The notes: a model not told the origin generated them from the sequence alone. A stretch of 64,000 nt of DNA from Paraflavitalea sp. CAU 1676 (GCF_029223285.1 NZ_JARHUJ010000007.1:1-64000); one strand, 5' to 3'. Numbered from the stretch's first letter, positions 1 to 9,027 are shown. Numbers and translations are program-made.

Positions 1-85
1 CAAAGACTTGAGTTAGTGGTCACTCCACCTAAACTTCCGTCCCCCCCAAAGATCCCCACAGATAAACTCCACACAACGTCATAAA

Positions 86-120
86 AGGAAAAAGGGTGCC
101 TCATAATTTTGAGACACCCT
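86..120 (-). terminator. Rho-independent terminator of the small Cys-rich gene
   Basis: AGGGTG (93-98) pairs with CACCCT (115-120) and CTCA with TGAG inside it. On the minus strand the stem is followed by TTTTTCC, so it ends transcription of the minus-strand gene that stops at 144. Confidence 0.7.
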
Positions 121-143
121 CTTCCTATTATAAACCACAAGGT

Positions 144-338
144 TTAACGCTGGCCGCATTTATCCTTGCCGCATGCAGGCGGACAAGGTTTCGGACAGGT
201 CTTCGGGCAAGGCTTATCACAGTTTTTCTCCGTTTTCGCTTTGCTCCCCTTGTTTTTATGCTTATTGCCCTCATTGGCATAAGTAGCCACGCTGCTCATA
301 AGCATAGCAATGGTAGCCAATAGAAAAATCTTTTTCAT
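144..338 (-). CDS. Small exported Lys/Cys-rich protein
   Basis: A 64-residue protein that I do not recognise. It starts with a clear signal peptide (MKKIFLLATIAMLMSSVATYA, residues 1-21), so the mature chain of about 43 residues is exported. The mature part is very basic and ends with Cys40, 44, 48, 52, 56 and 61: five cysteines spaced exactly four apart, with Pro and Lys between them, then a sixth. Such spacing suggests metal binding or disulfide cross-linking, but that is inference. A terminator follows directly, and an unrelated Ser/Cys-rich ORF lies upstream on the same strand. The ATG start gives an ideal signal peptide. Confidence 0.7.
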   Translation of the reverse strand: MKKIFLLATIAMLMSSVATYANEGNKHKNKGSKAKTEKNCDKPCPKTCPKPCPPACGKDKCGQR

Positions 339-391
339 ATTGTTCTAATTAAATAATGAAAGTAAAATTGAATTAACCAGGCTGCTATATC

Positions 392-730
392 CTAAGCAGC
401 ATTAGGAGGCTTCCAGTTAGAAGTATAATAGAGAAAGAAATAATCGGAATGATAGCGTGGAAACTCATTCTTGAAAACGGTCGATTCCTTTTTGTCCGGA
501 CCACTTACTGCCGTTAATGTCACCACATAACAGATCGGACAATTTAAACTACAATCAGCAGTTCGGTTGCTTTCCTTGCCCAATGGCGCCTTCCTTTTAC
601 AAGAAGAAGAGGACGAAGAAGATGAACCGCATTGGCTGGCTGCTTTGGCGCACCCGCCTTCCTTCGTCAGGGGAGCATCACAATACATGGGCAAAGCTGC
701 CAGCTCTGCAAGGTAGACCAGCAAACACAA
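392..730 (-). CDS. Hypothetical Ser/Cys-rich protein, probably exported
   Basis: Unrecognised ORF of about 112 residues with a run of eight serines (near residue 35) and about nine cysteines. No in-frame ATG exists between the upstream TAG and the body of the ORF. The first plausible start is TTG at 730; a CTG a few codons further up would give MLKLKATILFLCLLVYLAE, a better signal peptide. The hydrophobic N-terminus suggests export. The C-terminal half (YVVTLTAV...FFLYYTSNWK) has normal protein composition. The next gene (144-338) is also small, exported and Cys-rich on the same strand, so the two may be related in function. The start is uncertain. Confidence 0.45.
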   Translation of the reverse strand: MCLLVYLAELAALPMYCDAPLTKEGGCAKAASQCGSSSSSSSSCKRKAPLGKESNRTADCSLNCPICYVVTLTAVSGPDKKESTVFKNEFPRYHSDYFFLYYTSNWKPPNAA

Positions 731-911
731 AAACAGTATGGTCGCTTTGAGCTTCAGAAAATGTAGATAGTTACAACCCTAATATACGGAAAATCCGCCT
801 GAAACAGCCCCTTTTATCTTCGTCGTCACCGCATCATCGGCTCTCGTGGTGCGGTTTTGGTGCCGATAATCCTAAGCACTTCATCTTCGGAGCGCCAGCT
901 AACACAACAGT

Positions 912-1967
912 ATGGAAAACAGGACCATTATCGTTATAGGAGCTTCAGCAGGCGGGTTCAATGCAATAAAAACAGTGGTGAGCAACATACCCGTCGGCCT
1001 GCAGGCAGCCATATTTGTTGTGTGGCATATGTCGCCCGAAGTAAACAGCATCCTGCCCGAGGCGCTAACAAAATTAAATACCCTGCCCGCCACCAACGCC
1101 GAAGACGGAGAGCCCGTTAAAATGGGGCATATCTACATCGCGCCTCCCGATCATCACCTGCTGGTAGAAGAAGGGCAGGTGCGCATAACGCGGGGACCAA
1201 AAGAAAACCGCTTTCGCCCGGCCATCGATCCATTATTTCGCTCTGCCGCCTACACCTACGGAGCACGGGTCATCGGCGTCATCCTCTCGGGTGCACTCGA
1301 CGATGGCGCAGCCGGCCTCTGGACCATCAAGCAACACGGCGGCCTGGCCATCGTGCAGGACCCCAATGATGCGGAAGTATCAGGCATGCCCGAAAATGCC
1401 CTTCGAACAGTAGAGGCCGATCATAAACTACCGGCATCGGAGATAGGCGCGTTGCTGGCAAACCTGGTAACACAACCGTTAACGCATAAAACCGAACCGG
1501 ATATGCAAGAGCAGGAAAAGGAAAAACGCGAAGTACACATCGCCCTTGGCCGCGAGCCCCTGCAGGAGAACATTACTGCATATGGCGAATTATCGCCCTT
1601 TACCTGCCCTGAATGCCATGGGGTATTGACCAGGCTGAAAGAAGGCGACCTGGTAAGGTTCCGCTGCCACACCGGCCATGCCTTCTCGGTCGATAGCCTG
1701 CTGGCTTCCCTCACGGAGAACATAGAAGCGAATCTATGGACCGCCATCCGGAGCATACAGGAAAGCATCATCCTCCTCAACCATATGGGCGATCACTATG
1801 CCGAAGCCAATCATCCAAAGTTCGCGGCCTCATTTTTTAAGAAATCGCAGGAAGCCCAAAAGCGCGCAGGCCAGGTGCGGAAGATAGTTTTTACCCACGA
1901 GCAGCTCACCGCAGAAGGCCTCCGCCGCCAAACCGGTCAGGATGAAGCAAGGACACCTGCGGGTTAA
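912..1967 (+). CDS. Stand-alone CheB-type protein-glutamate methylesterase with Cys-rich C-terminus
   Basis: 351 residues. Residues 5-185 are a CheB methylesterase domain without the usual N-terminal receiver. The catalytic triad is complete: Ser12 in GASAGG, His39 in WHMSP and Asp131 in ALDDGAAG. CheB removes methyl groups from (or deamidates) glutamyl residues of chemoreceptors. The C-terminal third has CPEC and CHTGH motifs (about 235-265), resembling a small zinc-binding module, then a helical tail. With no receiver domain its activity must be controlled in another way. The next gene, 54 bp downstream, is a CheB-CheR-kinase fusion, so both probably belong to one signalling unit; no cheA, cheW or receptor gene is in view. 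Confidence 0.9.
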   Translation: MENRTIIVIGASAGGFNAIKTVVSNIPVGLQAAIFVVWHMSPEVNSILPEALTKLNTLPATNAEDGEPVKMGHIYIAPPDHHLLVEEGQVRITRGPKENRFRPAIDPLFRSAAYTYGARVIGVILSGALDDGAAGLWTIKQHGGLAIVQDPNDAEVSGMPENALRTVEADHKLPASEIGALLANLVTQPLTHKTEPDMQEQEKEKREVHIALGREPLQENITAYGELSPFTCPECHGVLTRLKEGDLVRFRCHTGHAFSVDSLLASLTENIEANLWTAIRSIQESIILLNHMGDHYAEANHPKFAASFFKKSQEAQKRAGQVRKIVFTHEQLTAEGLRRQTGQDEARTPAG

Positions 1968-2021
1968 TAACATTCCGCCACCACCCGCGCGCTATACAGG
2001 GGGTTACCGTAACTTGCGCTT

Positions 2022-5000
2022 ATGATCGAACAAAGGGAACAATCCAACTTCATGGTGGTAGGCCTGGGGGCCTCTGCAGGGGGTGTACAGGCGCTGCAGC
2101 AGTTTTTTGCCCACGTGCCTGCAGAATCAGGCATGGCCTATGTCGTCATCCTGCACCTTTCCCCCGATCATGATAGTGAGCTGGCAGGTGTGCTGCAGGT
2201 GGTGTCCAGTATACCGGTAGTGCAGGTACACGAACGGGTACAGGTGCGGCCCGATTGCGTGTACGTCGTATCCCCCAATCATCACCTAACGATGGAACAG
2301 GGCGAGCTGGCAGTTTCGGTCAATATTCATGTTGAAGAGCGTCGGGCGCCGGTCGACATCTTTTTCCGTACGCTGGCGGAAGCACAGGGTGCAAACGCCG
2401 TGTGCGTCGTGCTCTCGGGCTCCGGGGCCAACGGCTCCATGGGCTTGAAGCGCATCAAGGAAAAAGGCGGTGCTGCCTTTGTACAAAATCCGCGCGAAGC
2501 AGAGTTCAACGAAATGCCCCGCAATGCCATCGCAACCGACCTGGTAGATGAAGTACTGCCCGTGGCAGAGATCCCCGCCAAGATCATTGCCTACCAAAAA
2601 AGCATGGGCACCTTGCATATACCATTGGAGGCAGAGCAGCGGCCGGAAGATCAGCAACATGCCCTCCGCGAAATATTCACGCAGCTGCGGATACGCACCG
2701 GGCACGATTTCAGCACCTACAAACGCCCTACCCTGCTGCGCCGCATCGAGCGCCGCATCAACATCCGCAACCTGCCCAATTTAACGACCTATTCCCTGTT
2801 TATCCAGCAAAACCCTGACGAGATCAATGCCTTGCTGAAAGACTTGCTTATATCGGTTACCAATTTCTTTCGGGATAAGCGATCCTTCGATTTTATCAGC
2901 CAGGAAGTGCTGCCAGCCATCCTGCAGGATAAAAGAGCGGAAGACCAGGTGCGGCTCTGGGTGGCAGGCTGCGCCACGGGCGAAGAAGCTTATTCCCTCG
3001 CCATGCTGCTGGCAGAGCAAACACTAAGTGTCATAGACGCACCAAAGATCCAGATCTTTGCCACCGACATCGACGAGACAGCCATCAGCATTGCCCGCGA
3101 AGGTTACTACACGGTCAATGATGCGGCCGACGTTTCGCCCGAAAGGCTAAGGCGATTTTTCAATAAAGAGGGGGAAGGCTACCGCATACGGCGCGAGATC
3201 CGGGAGTTGATCCTCTTCGCGAACCACAACTTCATAAAAGACCCGCCGTTCAGCCACCTCGACATGGTCAGTTGCCGCAATGTACTGATCTACCTCAACA
3301 GGTCGGCGCAGGAGCGCGTCATGGAAACATTTCACTTCGCGTTGAATGCTGGCGGATACCTGTTTCTCGGCTCCTCCGAATCGGCCGATGGCTCCAGCGA
3401 CCTGTACACCAGCTTTAACCGCGAAGAGCATATATTTCAGAGCCGCAAAAAACTGATACGCACATTTCCAGTACCAGAGTCGGTGCCCACCTTCCGCATC
3501 GAGCAGCCCAGGCTGTCGTCAACCATAGAGCAGGAGCACCTGGCAATAGAACGCATCACCTTCGGCGACCTGCACCAACGGCTCATCGAAGAGTATGCAC
3601 CGCCATCCCTGGTCATCAACGAAGAGTACGATATCGTTCACCTCTCGGAGCGGGCAGGCCGCTACCTGCAGATTGCCGGCGGCGAATTGTCGCAAAACCT
3701 GTTGAAACTGGTAAGGCAGGAGCTGCGGCTCGAATTGCGCTCAGCCCTCTACCAGGCCCTGCAACGGCAAACGGCCATCGAGATCCGCGGACTCAAAGTA
3801 CTCATGGAAGACCATACGGAAACCGTCAATATACACATCCGTCCCGTGCTCCAGGAAGGCGATCTGGCCAAGGGATATTTCCTCATCGTGTTCGAACCTT
3901 CTGCACAGGACGAAACGATCCAGGAAGTGGTATTGATGCAGGATGAACCGGTGGCGCGCCACCTCGAAGAAGAATTACTGCGGCTGAAAGCACAACTGCG
4001 CGCCTCCATCGAGCAACACGAATTCCATGCAGAAGAACTCAAAGCTTCTAACGAAGAGCTCCAGGCCATGAACGAAGAGCTGCGGTCCGCAGCCGAAGAA
4101 CTGGAAACCAGCAAGGAAGAACTGCAAAGCATCAACGAAGAGCTGCGCACGGTAAATCAGGAGCTGAAGGTGAAAATAGAAGAAACCAGCCTCACCAGCA
4201 ACAACCTGCAAAACCTCATCAACTCGGCCAGCATAGGCACTATTTTCCTCGACCGCAGCTTTCGCATAGCCCTGTTTACACCGGCCGTACGCGATATCTT
4301 CAATTTAATACCGGCCGACTATGGCCGTCCTTTGTCCGATATAACCCACCGGTTAGACTACCACGGCCTGCTCACCGATGCAGAAGCCGTATTGGAGAAA
4401 CTACATACCATCGAACGTGAAGTAAGCACCACCGACGATCGGCATTTCATGATGCGGGTACTACCCTACCGCACGGCCGAAGATCATATCAACGGCGTGG
4501 TGATCACTTTCTTCGACATCACCACCCGCAAGAGAACGGAAGAATCCCTGCTGTTGTCGGAAGAACGCTACCGCGTAGCCCTGTCGTCGGCAGGCATGGC
4601 CGCCTGGGATTGGAATATTACACAAGACAGTATCGTGTGGAATGAACAACACTATACCCTCCTCGGGCTCAAGCCCGACAAGAGCGCAAAAACATCCGGA
4701 TTCTTTGTACAGTTCGTACACCCCGAAGACAAAGCGATGGTTACGCAGGCGCTTCAAACAGCCATTGACAGCACAGGCGTATACCGTGCGGAATTCCGCA
4801 TCATACACGCAGATGATGGACAAACATACTGGATGAGCGGTTATGGCCGGGTGGTAGAAAAGATCAATGGCCAGGCATCCCGGATGATCGGGGTCATGTA
4901 CGATATATCGGAACACAAACAACTGGAAAAACAGAAAGATGAGTTTCTGGGAATAGCCAGCCATGAGCTCAAAACACCGGTAACCGGCATCAAGGCTTAT

Positions 5001-5618
5001 ACAGAACTATTGCTGAACATCTTCGAGAAAGCAGGCAATGAGGAATACATAACGTTGATGCAAAAGTTGGATGGTCAGGTCGACCGCCTCACCGACCTCA
5101 TCCGCGCCTTACTCGATGCTACCCGAATTGCAGAAGAGCAGCTTCCCCTTCGTGCGGAGAGCTTTAACATGAACGAAATGATTAAAGCCAACCTCGAAAC
5201 CTTACAGCAACTAACTCCCAAACACCGCTTTGTATTTCATGCAGGGGAATTGAAGCCACTGGTGGCCGACCGCGAGCGCATCACGCAGGTACTCACCAAT
5301 CTCGTATCCAATGCGATAAAATATTCGCCCGACGGAGGAGAAGTGACCATCACCTCTAAAGACGAGGGCGATAAAGTGACGGTTACCATACGCGACCGGG
5401 GCATAGGGATCCCCGAAGATATGCAGTACCTGGTATTCGAGCGTTTTTTCCGCATCGGCCATGCGCAGGTCAACACCTTTCCCGGCATCGGCCTGGGTCT
5501 CTATATCAGCGCTGGCATCGTACACCGCCATGGCGGCACCATTTGGGTCGAGAGTAAACATGGACAAGGCTCCCTCTTCAGTTTCAGCATCCCTTATGTG
5601 GCCATATTCCAATCATGA
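2022..5618 (+). CDS. CheB-CheR-PAS-histidine kinase fusion protein
   Basis: 1198 residues. Domains in order: CheB-like methylesterase (10-190), CheR helical N-terminus (215-275) and SAM-methyltransferase (285-480, with the VAGCATGEEAYS SAM loop), a linker, a long Glu-rich coiled coil (645-730), two PAS domains (about 735-845 and 850-965), HisKA with phospho-acceptor His981 in SHELKTP, and an HATPase (about 1090-1195). No membrane segment, so cytoplasmic. In the CheB part Ser18 (GASAGG) and His45 (LHLSP) are present, but the catalytic Asp is Asn137 (codon AAC, 2430-2432) in GSGANGSMG, so methylesterase activity is doubtful. Such fusions are thought to couple methylation-type sensing to two-component signalling. 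The receiver gene starts 3 bases after its stop and is the obvious partner. Confidence 0.93.
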   Translation: MIEQREQSNFMVVGLGASAGGVQALQQFFAHVPAESGMAYVVILHLSPDHDSELAGVLQVVSSIPVVQVHERVQVRPDCVYVVSPNHHLTMEQGELAVSVNIHVEERRAPVDIFFRTLAEAQGANAVCVVLSGSGANGSMGLKRIKEKGGAAFVQNPREAEFNEMPRNAIATDLVDEVLPVAEIPAKIIAYQKSMGTLHIPLEAEQRPEDQQHALREIFTQLRIRTGHDFSTYKRPTLLRRIERRINIRNLPNLTTYSLFIQQNPDEINALLKDLLISVTNFFRDKRSFDFISQEVLPAILQDKRAEDQVRLWVAGCATGEEAYSLAMLLAEQTLSVIDAPKIQIFATDIDETAISIAREGYYTVNDAADVSPERLRRFFNKEGEGYRIRREIRELILFANHNFIKDPPFSHLDMVSCRNVLIYLNRSAQERVMETFHFALNAGGYLFLGSSESADGSSDLYTSFNREEHIFQSRKKLIRTFPVPESVPTFRIEQPRLSSTIEQEHLAIERITFGDLHQRLIEEYAPPSLVINEEYDIVHLSERAGRYLQIAGGELSQNLLKLVRQELRLELRSALYQALQRQTAIEIRGLKVLMEDHTETVNIHIRPVLQEGDLAKGYFLIVFEPSAQDETIQEVVLMQDEPVARHLEEELLRLKAQLRASIEQHEFHAEELKASNEELQAMNEELRSAAEELETSKEELQSINEELRTVNQELKVKIEETSLTSNNLQNLINSASIGTIFLDRSFRIALFTPAVRDIFNLIPADYGRPLSDITHRLDYHGLLTDAEAVLEKLHTIEREVSTTDDRHFMMRVLPYRTAEDHINGVVITFFDITTRKRTEESLLLSEERYRVALSSAGMAAWDWNITQDSIVWNEQHYTLLGLKPDKSAKTSGFFVQFVHPEDKAMVTQALQTAIDSTGVYRAEFRIIHADDGQTYWMSGYGRVVEKINGQASRMIGVMYDISEHKQLEKQKDEFLGIASHELKTPVTGIKAYTELLLNIFEKAGNEEYITLMQKLDGQVDRLTDLIRALLDATRIAEEQLPLRAESFNMNEMIKANLETLQQLTPKHRFVFHAGELKPLVADRERITQVLTNLVSNAIKYSPDGGEVTITSKDEGDKVTVTIRDRGIGIPEDMQYLVFERFFRIGHAQVNTFPGIGLGLYISAGIVHRHGGTIWVESKHGQGSLFSFSIPYVAIFQS

Positions 5619-5621
5619 CGT

Positions 5622-5975
5622 ATGAAACGGATAGTGATAGTAGATGATGACCCGGCAATACTGGATGCATTTTCCCGCATGTTGCAAAATGCAGGATATG
5701 AGGTCACCGTGTATGCCAATGGCCAGCCCCTGCTGGCCGATGATTTTCCGCTACCGGATCTGCTGATACTCGACAAACAATTATCCGGAGCAGATGGACT
5801 CGATATCTGCCGTTACCTGAAACACCGGGAGCGTACCAAAGAATTGCCGGTGATCGTGTTATCAGCCAGTCCGCATATACAAATCCTGGCTATGCAGGCG
5901 GGGGCCAACGGTTTTCTGGAAAAACCGTTCAGGTACCGCGACCTGCTCAACCTATTAGAGCGCCATTTACCCTAA
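5622..5975 (+). CDS. Single-domain response regulator
   Basis: 117 residues, all one CheY-like receiver. The acidic pocket is Asp8-Asp9-Asp10, the phosphorylation site is Asp51 (LLILDKQLSG), a Ser follows in VIVLSA, and the conserved Lys is in LEKPFR. There is no output domain, so it acts by protein contact or as a phosphate relay. The ATG lies 3 bases after the stop of the CheB-CheR-kinase fusion; the two are almost certainly co-transcribed, and the kinase's HisKA domain is the likely phosphodonor. An inverted repeat lies about 20 bases after the stop. Confidence 0.9.
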   Translation: MKRIVIVDDDPAILDAFSRMLQNAGYEVTVYANGQPLLADDFPLPDLLILDKQLSGADGLDICRYLKHRERTKELPVIVLSASPHIQILAMQAGANGFLEKPFRYRDLLNLLERHLP

Positions 5976-5994
5976 CCAGCCAATCGCACAAAAA

Positions 5995-6020
5995 AAGCTG
6001 GCAGGAAAACCTGCCAGCTT
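5995..6020. terminator. Hairpin after the chemotaxis-type operon
   Basis: A perfect 11-bp stem (AAGCTGGCAGG, 5995-6005; CCTGCCAGCTT, 6010-6020) with an AAAA loop. The A-run is on the left, so the U-tract would be on a minus-strand transcript. It may still end the plus-strand operon, since many Bacteroidota terminators have weak U-tracts, or act in both directions. Confidence 0.6.
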
Positions 6021-6379
6021 AACACTGAAATTACCACTGCGGTAGTGGTATCCTTTGACGAAAAACCAATGAAGCCCCCAAGCTTCACGATTGTATGTCC
6101 CGATCTCTGCAAAAACTGTTGGTTGTATAGCAGGGCCATGCAGGGTAATAAAGTAATATTTTGTTAGAGGTACGTTACCCGCGTCAGCAATGATCGTGAC
6201 TTACACGCGGTATGATATACCGGTAACATACCCGAAAGGATAGCCTGTACCAAAAAACATAAATTAATCGTGAAAATATTGACCAGGTATGGCCGAGGAG
6301 AAGATGTATAGACAACCAGTAAATGATCTGCTGGAAGTATAATGAAGGTAACTCATTTAGGATTACTAACCAAAAGTAT
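6021..6379. other. Intergenic stretch with no supported gene
   Basis: Convergent gap between the receiver gene and the minus-strand kinase-like gene. ORFs here on either strand have poor protein composition. I see no RNA gene or repeat other than the hairpin at its left edge. Confidence 0.5.
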
Positions 6380-7531
6380 TTACTGACTCGCAGTACGTGG
6401 AAAATAACAGTGAAAAGCCCCTCCTTCCCCAGGCTTTCCTTCGGCTTGTATATAACCGTCATGCGCCATCATGATCTTGCGACATATCGCCAGGCCCGCT
6501 CCCGAACTCATAGATTTCAAGGTTGATGTATTCACCATGAGGAAGATCTTTTCTGCCTCCTCCTGCTGAAAGCCGGTACCGTTATCCAAAAAACTGATCC
6601 TGGTGAAAGCCAGCTCCGCCGCGGTCGGTGCGCCGGCTCCCGAAAAATCAGCAAGCTGGCAATCAATAGTCAGTGTCAGCGCTTCATCATGCTTTCTAAA
6701 CCGGATAGCATTGTCAATGAGGTGAAAGAAAAGTCGATTCAACAGTTCTGGATAGCCGATAACCGTCGGAAGTGCAGCCGCGACCACCTGAACGTTATTC
6801 GATTTGATCTTTTCCGCCAGTTTTTCGCTGGCCTGTTGCAAAACCTCATTGAGGTCGGTCATTTGTCCCGCTTCTCCGGGATAATGAATGCCCGAAAGTG
6901 CCAGGATATCATCCAGCAACAGGTTCATACGGTTGAGTGCAGCCTGCGTGCGGCGCAGGTTCGCTTTGCCACCGTCGGACATAACCCGACCTTCTGCCCG
7001 TACCAGCAATTCGATAGCCGAATATACCTGGCGCAAAGGCTCTTTGATATTGTTCGAGGTAATGTAGGTAATGGTAGCCAGCTCATCTGTCGCCCTTTCC
7101 AGTTGTTCGTATTTCTTTTTAAGGGCAATATTGAGCTGATAGAGTTGCTGTTCCGCCTTTATCCTGTGCGCCACATCGTGCATGATATTCATCACGCCAA
7201 ACAGCCGGCCTTCCGTGTCCCTTAGTGGGATGAAATGATTTTCATAGTGCTGCCGGTTGAACAGCTCCTTATGGAAGGGAACAAAGCTTTTAAAGCCCGA
7301 AAAGGCAAGATCGATCGCTTTGAGCATTTCATCATCCTGGGCGTATGCCGGAAAAACGGCCAGCAATTTCTCGCCCAGGATATCCTGCTTACTGATACCG
7401 GAGAGAGCTTCGGCTGTATTATTCCAGGCGATGATCCGCCAATCCTTGTCAATAGCCATGATCCGGTCAATACTGCAATCATTGAGCAGATCGGCTAACC
7501 CTGTATAGGCAAGATCGGTGGGCTGGTTCAT
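6380..7531 (-). CDS. PAS-histidine kinase-like protein lacking the phospho-acceptor histidine
   Basis: 383 residues from the ATG at 7531 (MNQPTD...); an upstream GTG would add 17 hydrophobic residues but gives no better start. A PAS domain (about 10-125, IMAIDKDWRIIAWNN) is followed by a short coiled coil, a HisKA-like helix pair (145-215) and an HATPase domain (about 260-380) with intact N box (LIDNAIRFRK), DNGTGF and SSGAGLAIC. In the H box the family motif SHDLQEPLR reads SNNIKEPLR: Asn160 (codon at 7052-7054) replaces the phosphorylated His. It therefore probably cannot autophosphorylate in the normal way and may be a phosphatase, scaffold or partner kinase. A receiver gene lies 108 bp upstream on the same strand. 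Confidence 0.88.
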   Translation of the reverse strand: MNQPTDLAYTGLADLLNDCSIDRIMAIDKDWRIIAWNNTAEALSGISKQDILGEKLLAVFPAYAQDDEMLKAIDLAFSGFKSFVPFHKELFNRQHYENHFIPLRDTEGRLFGVMNIMHDVAHRIKAEQQLYQLNIALKKKYEQLERATDELATITYITSNNIKEPLRQVYSAIELLVRAEGRVMSDGGKANLRRTQAALNRMNLLLDDILALSGIHYPGEAGQMTDLNEVLQQASEKLAEKIKSNNVQVVAAALPTVIGYPELLNRLFFHLIDNAIRFRKHDEALTLTIDCQLADFSGAGAPTAAELAFTRISFLDNGTGFQQEEAEKIFLMVNTSTLKSMSSGAGLAICRKIMMAHDGYIQAEGKPGEGGAFHCYFPRTASQ

Positions 7532-7639
7532 TACTCTAAATTTAACGAAAACTTGCAAAACCAGGACCAGTAATCGGTCCACCAGCCTTGCACAAGCCTA
7601 TCGTTGACGTAATTGCCGGCTTGATGAGATCCTGTTCCG

Positions 7640-8020
7640 TCAATTCACGAGGCCGGTTACAGACTGGAATAATTCGTCTCTCGTAAAAGGCTTTTTCAGA
7701 AAAGCATCGGCGCCGTTTTCAAACGCAACATCCATAGCTGCGGCATCCACGCCCGAGATCATAATGACTTTTGTAGTAGGATATTGCTTTTTAATGGCGC
7801 CAATGAAATCGACGCCGAAACCATCGGGAAGGCGGTTGTCTAATAATACCAGAGCAGGCTCTTGTTGTAGAAGATATTCCGCAGCTTTTTCCAGCGATGG
7901 TACATGGTCAACATCCATCCCTTTACCATCCAGGAGAATATTCAACAATAGGCACAGATCGCCTTCGTCTTCAATGATCAATACTTTGCGGGTCTCGGTT
8001 TTAGTGGCCTTTGATTGCAT
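7640..8020 (-). CDS. Single-domain response regulator
   Basis: 126 residues, a receiver domain only. The acidic residues are Glu17-Asp18, the phospho-acceptor is Asp61 (LVLLDNRLPDG), the switch Ser is in MISG and the Lys is in LKKPFT. There is no DNA-binding domain. It lies upstream of, and in the same direction as, the kinase-like gene that lacks its His (6380-7531). A degenerate kinase next to an intact receiver suggests that the receiver is phosphorylated by another kinase and that the neighbour modulates or dephosphorylates it; that is inference. Confidence 0.88.
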   Translation of the reverse strand: MQSKATKTETRKVLIIEDEGDLCLLLNILLDGKGMDVDHVPSLEKAAEYLLQQEPALVLLDNRLPDGFGVDFIGAIKKQYPTTKVIMISGVDAAAMDVAFENGADAFLKKPFTRDELFQSVTGLVN

Positions 8021-8248
8021 AAAAAGAATGGTTTGCTGGTGAACCCCTTCCCATTAAAAAGGCGTGCCACTAACATTACACGCATAGAACGCATCAATTA
8101 CCCGCCACCTCCATAACAGCCTCCGCAAACGCCTGGTCGCCGGGCAATATTTACAACAAGTCGGGAAAAATGAGCATTCCGATGGCGGCAATTACAAGCC
8201 AACTTTGTCTTATCAAACAATCATCAACCATCAAAAAAAACAAGTAAA

Positions 8249-8932
8249 ATGAAAACTTCCATCAAAAACGTAGTACTGGTGCATGGCGCATTTGCCGACG
8301 GTTCCGGTTGGAAAGCCCTTTATCAGGTGTTGACGCAAAAAGGTTATAATGTTACAATTGTGCAGAATCCCCTCAGCTCCCTCGAAGATGACGTAGCCGC
8401 CACACACGTAGTGCTGGATAAGCAGGACGGCCCCACGGTACTGGTCGGTCACTCCTGGGGCGGAGCTGTGATCACCGAAGCCGGCAATCACCCCAAAGTG
8501 GCATCGCTGGTCTATGTCGCAGCGTTCCAGCCCGACAAGGGCGAATCGGCTCTGCAATGGTTGCAAACAGCGCCTCCTGCTCCGGAGAACGGCGTATTGC
8601 CCCCTGATGAGAAAGGCATCGTGTATTATGACAAGGCAAAATACCATGCAGGGTTCTGTGCAGACATTCCCGCAGACGAAGCCGAGTTTATGTACGCCTC
8701 ACAGGGGGCCTTCTTTGCAAAAGGATTCATTACCCCCATCACCCAGGCAGCCTGGAGAGACAAGCCAGTGTATGCCTGCGTAGCCACCGAAGACAAAAGT
8801 ATCGCACCGGAAATACAAAGGGCCATGTACAAACGCTCCAACACCCAGGTCACCGACGTAAAAGGCAGCCATGTCATTTTTATGTCGCAACCCGAAGCGG
8901 TAGCGAAAGTAATCGACGCAGCTGCCAATTAA
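8249..8932 (+). CDS. Alpha/beta hydrolase (EstC/salicylate-esterase-like)
   Basis: 227 residues, one alpha/beta-hydrolase fold. The oxyanion region is VHGAFADGSGW, the nucleophile Ser69 sits in GHSWGG, and Asp182 and His208 (GSHVIF) complete a likely triad. No signal peptide is seen, so it should be cytoplasmic, whereas many relatives in this phylum are exported. The natural substrate cannot be told from sequence; relatives hydrolyse small esters. It stands alone and is closed off by a hairpin at 9007-9024. Confidence 0.85.
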   Translation: MKTSIKNVVLVHGAFADGSGWKALYQVLTQKGYNVTIVQNPLSSLEDDVAATHVVLDKQDGPTVLVGHSWGGAVITEAGNHPKVASLVYVAAFQPDKGESALQWLQTAPPAPENGVLPPDEKGIVYYDKAKYHAGFCADIPADEAEFMYASQGAFFAKGFITPITQAAWRDKPVYACVATEDKSIAPEIQRAMYKRSNTQVTDVKGSHVIFMSQPEAVAKVIDAAAN

Positions 8933-9006
8933 AACTGTTGGATCAACAAGCCAGGCTGATCATAACTGACTCAGTATTGGCGGCAACAAAAAGTCGCATG
9001 TCTATT

Positions 9007-9024
9007 AAAGGGCTCCGGCCCTTT
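9007..9024. terminator. Bidirectional terminator between convergent genes
   Basis: AAAGGGC (9007-9013) and GCCCTTT (9018-9024) form a 7-bp stem with a TCCG loop. It lies between the stop of the hydrolase gene on the plus strand and that of the DUF72 gene on the minus strand. Confidence 0.6.
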
Positions 9025-9027
9025 TCT

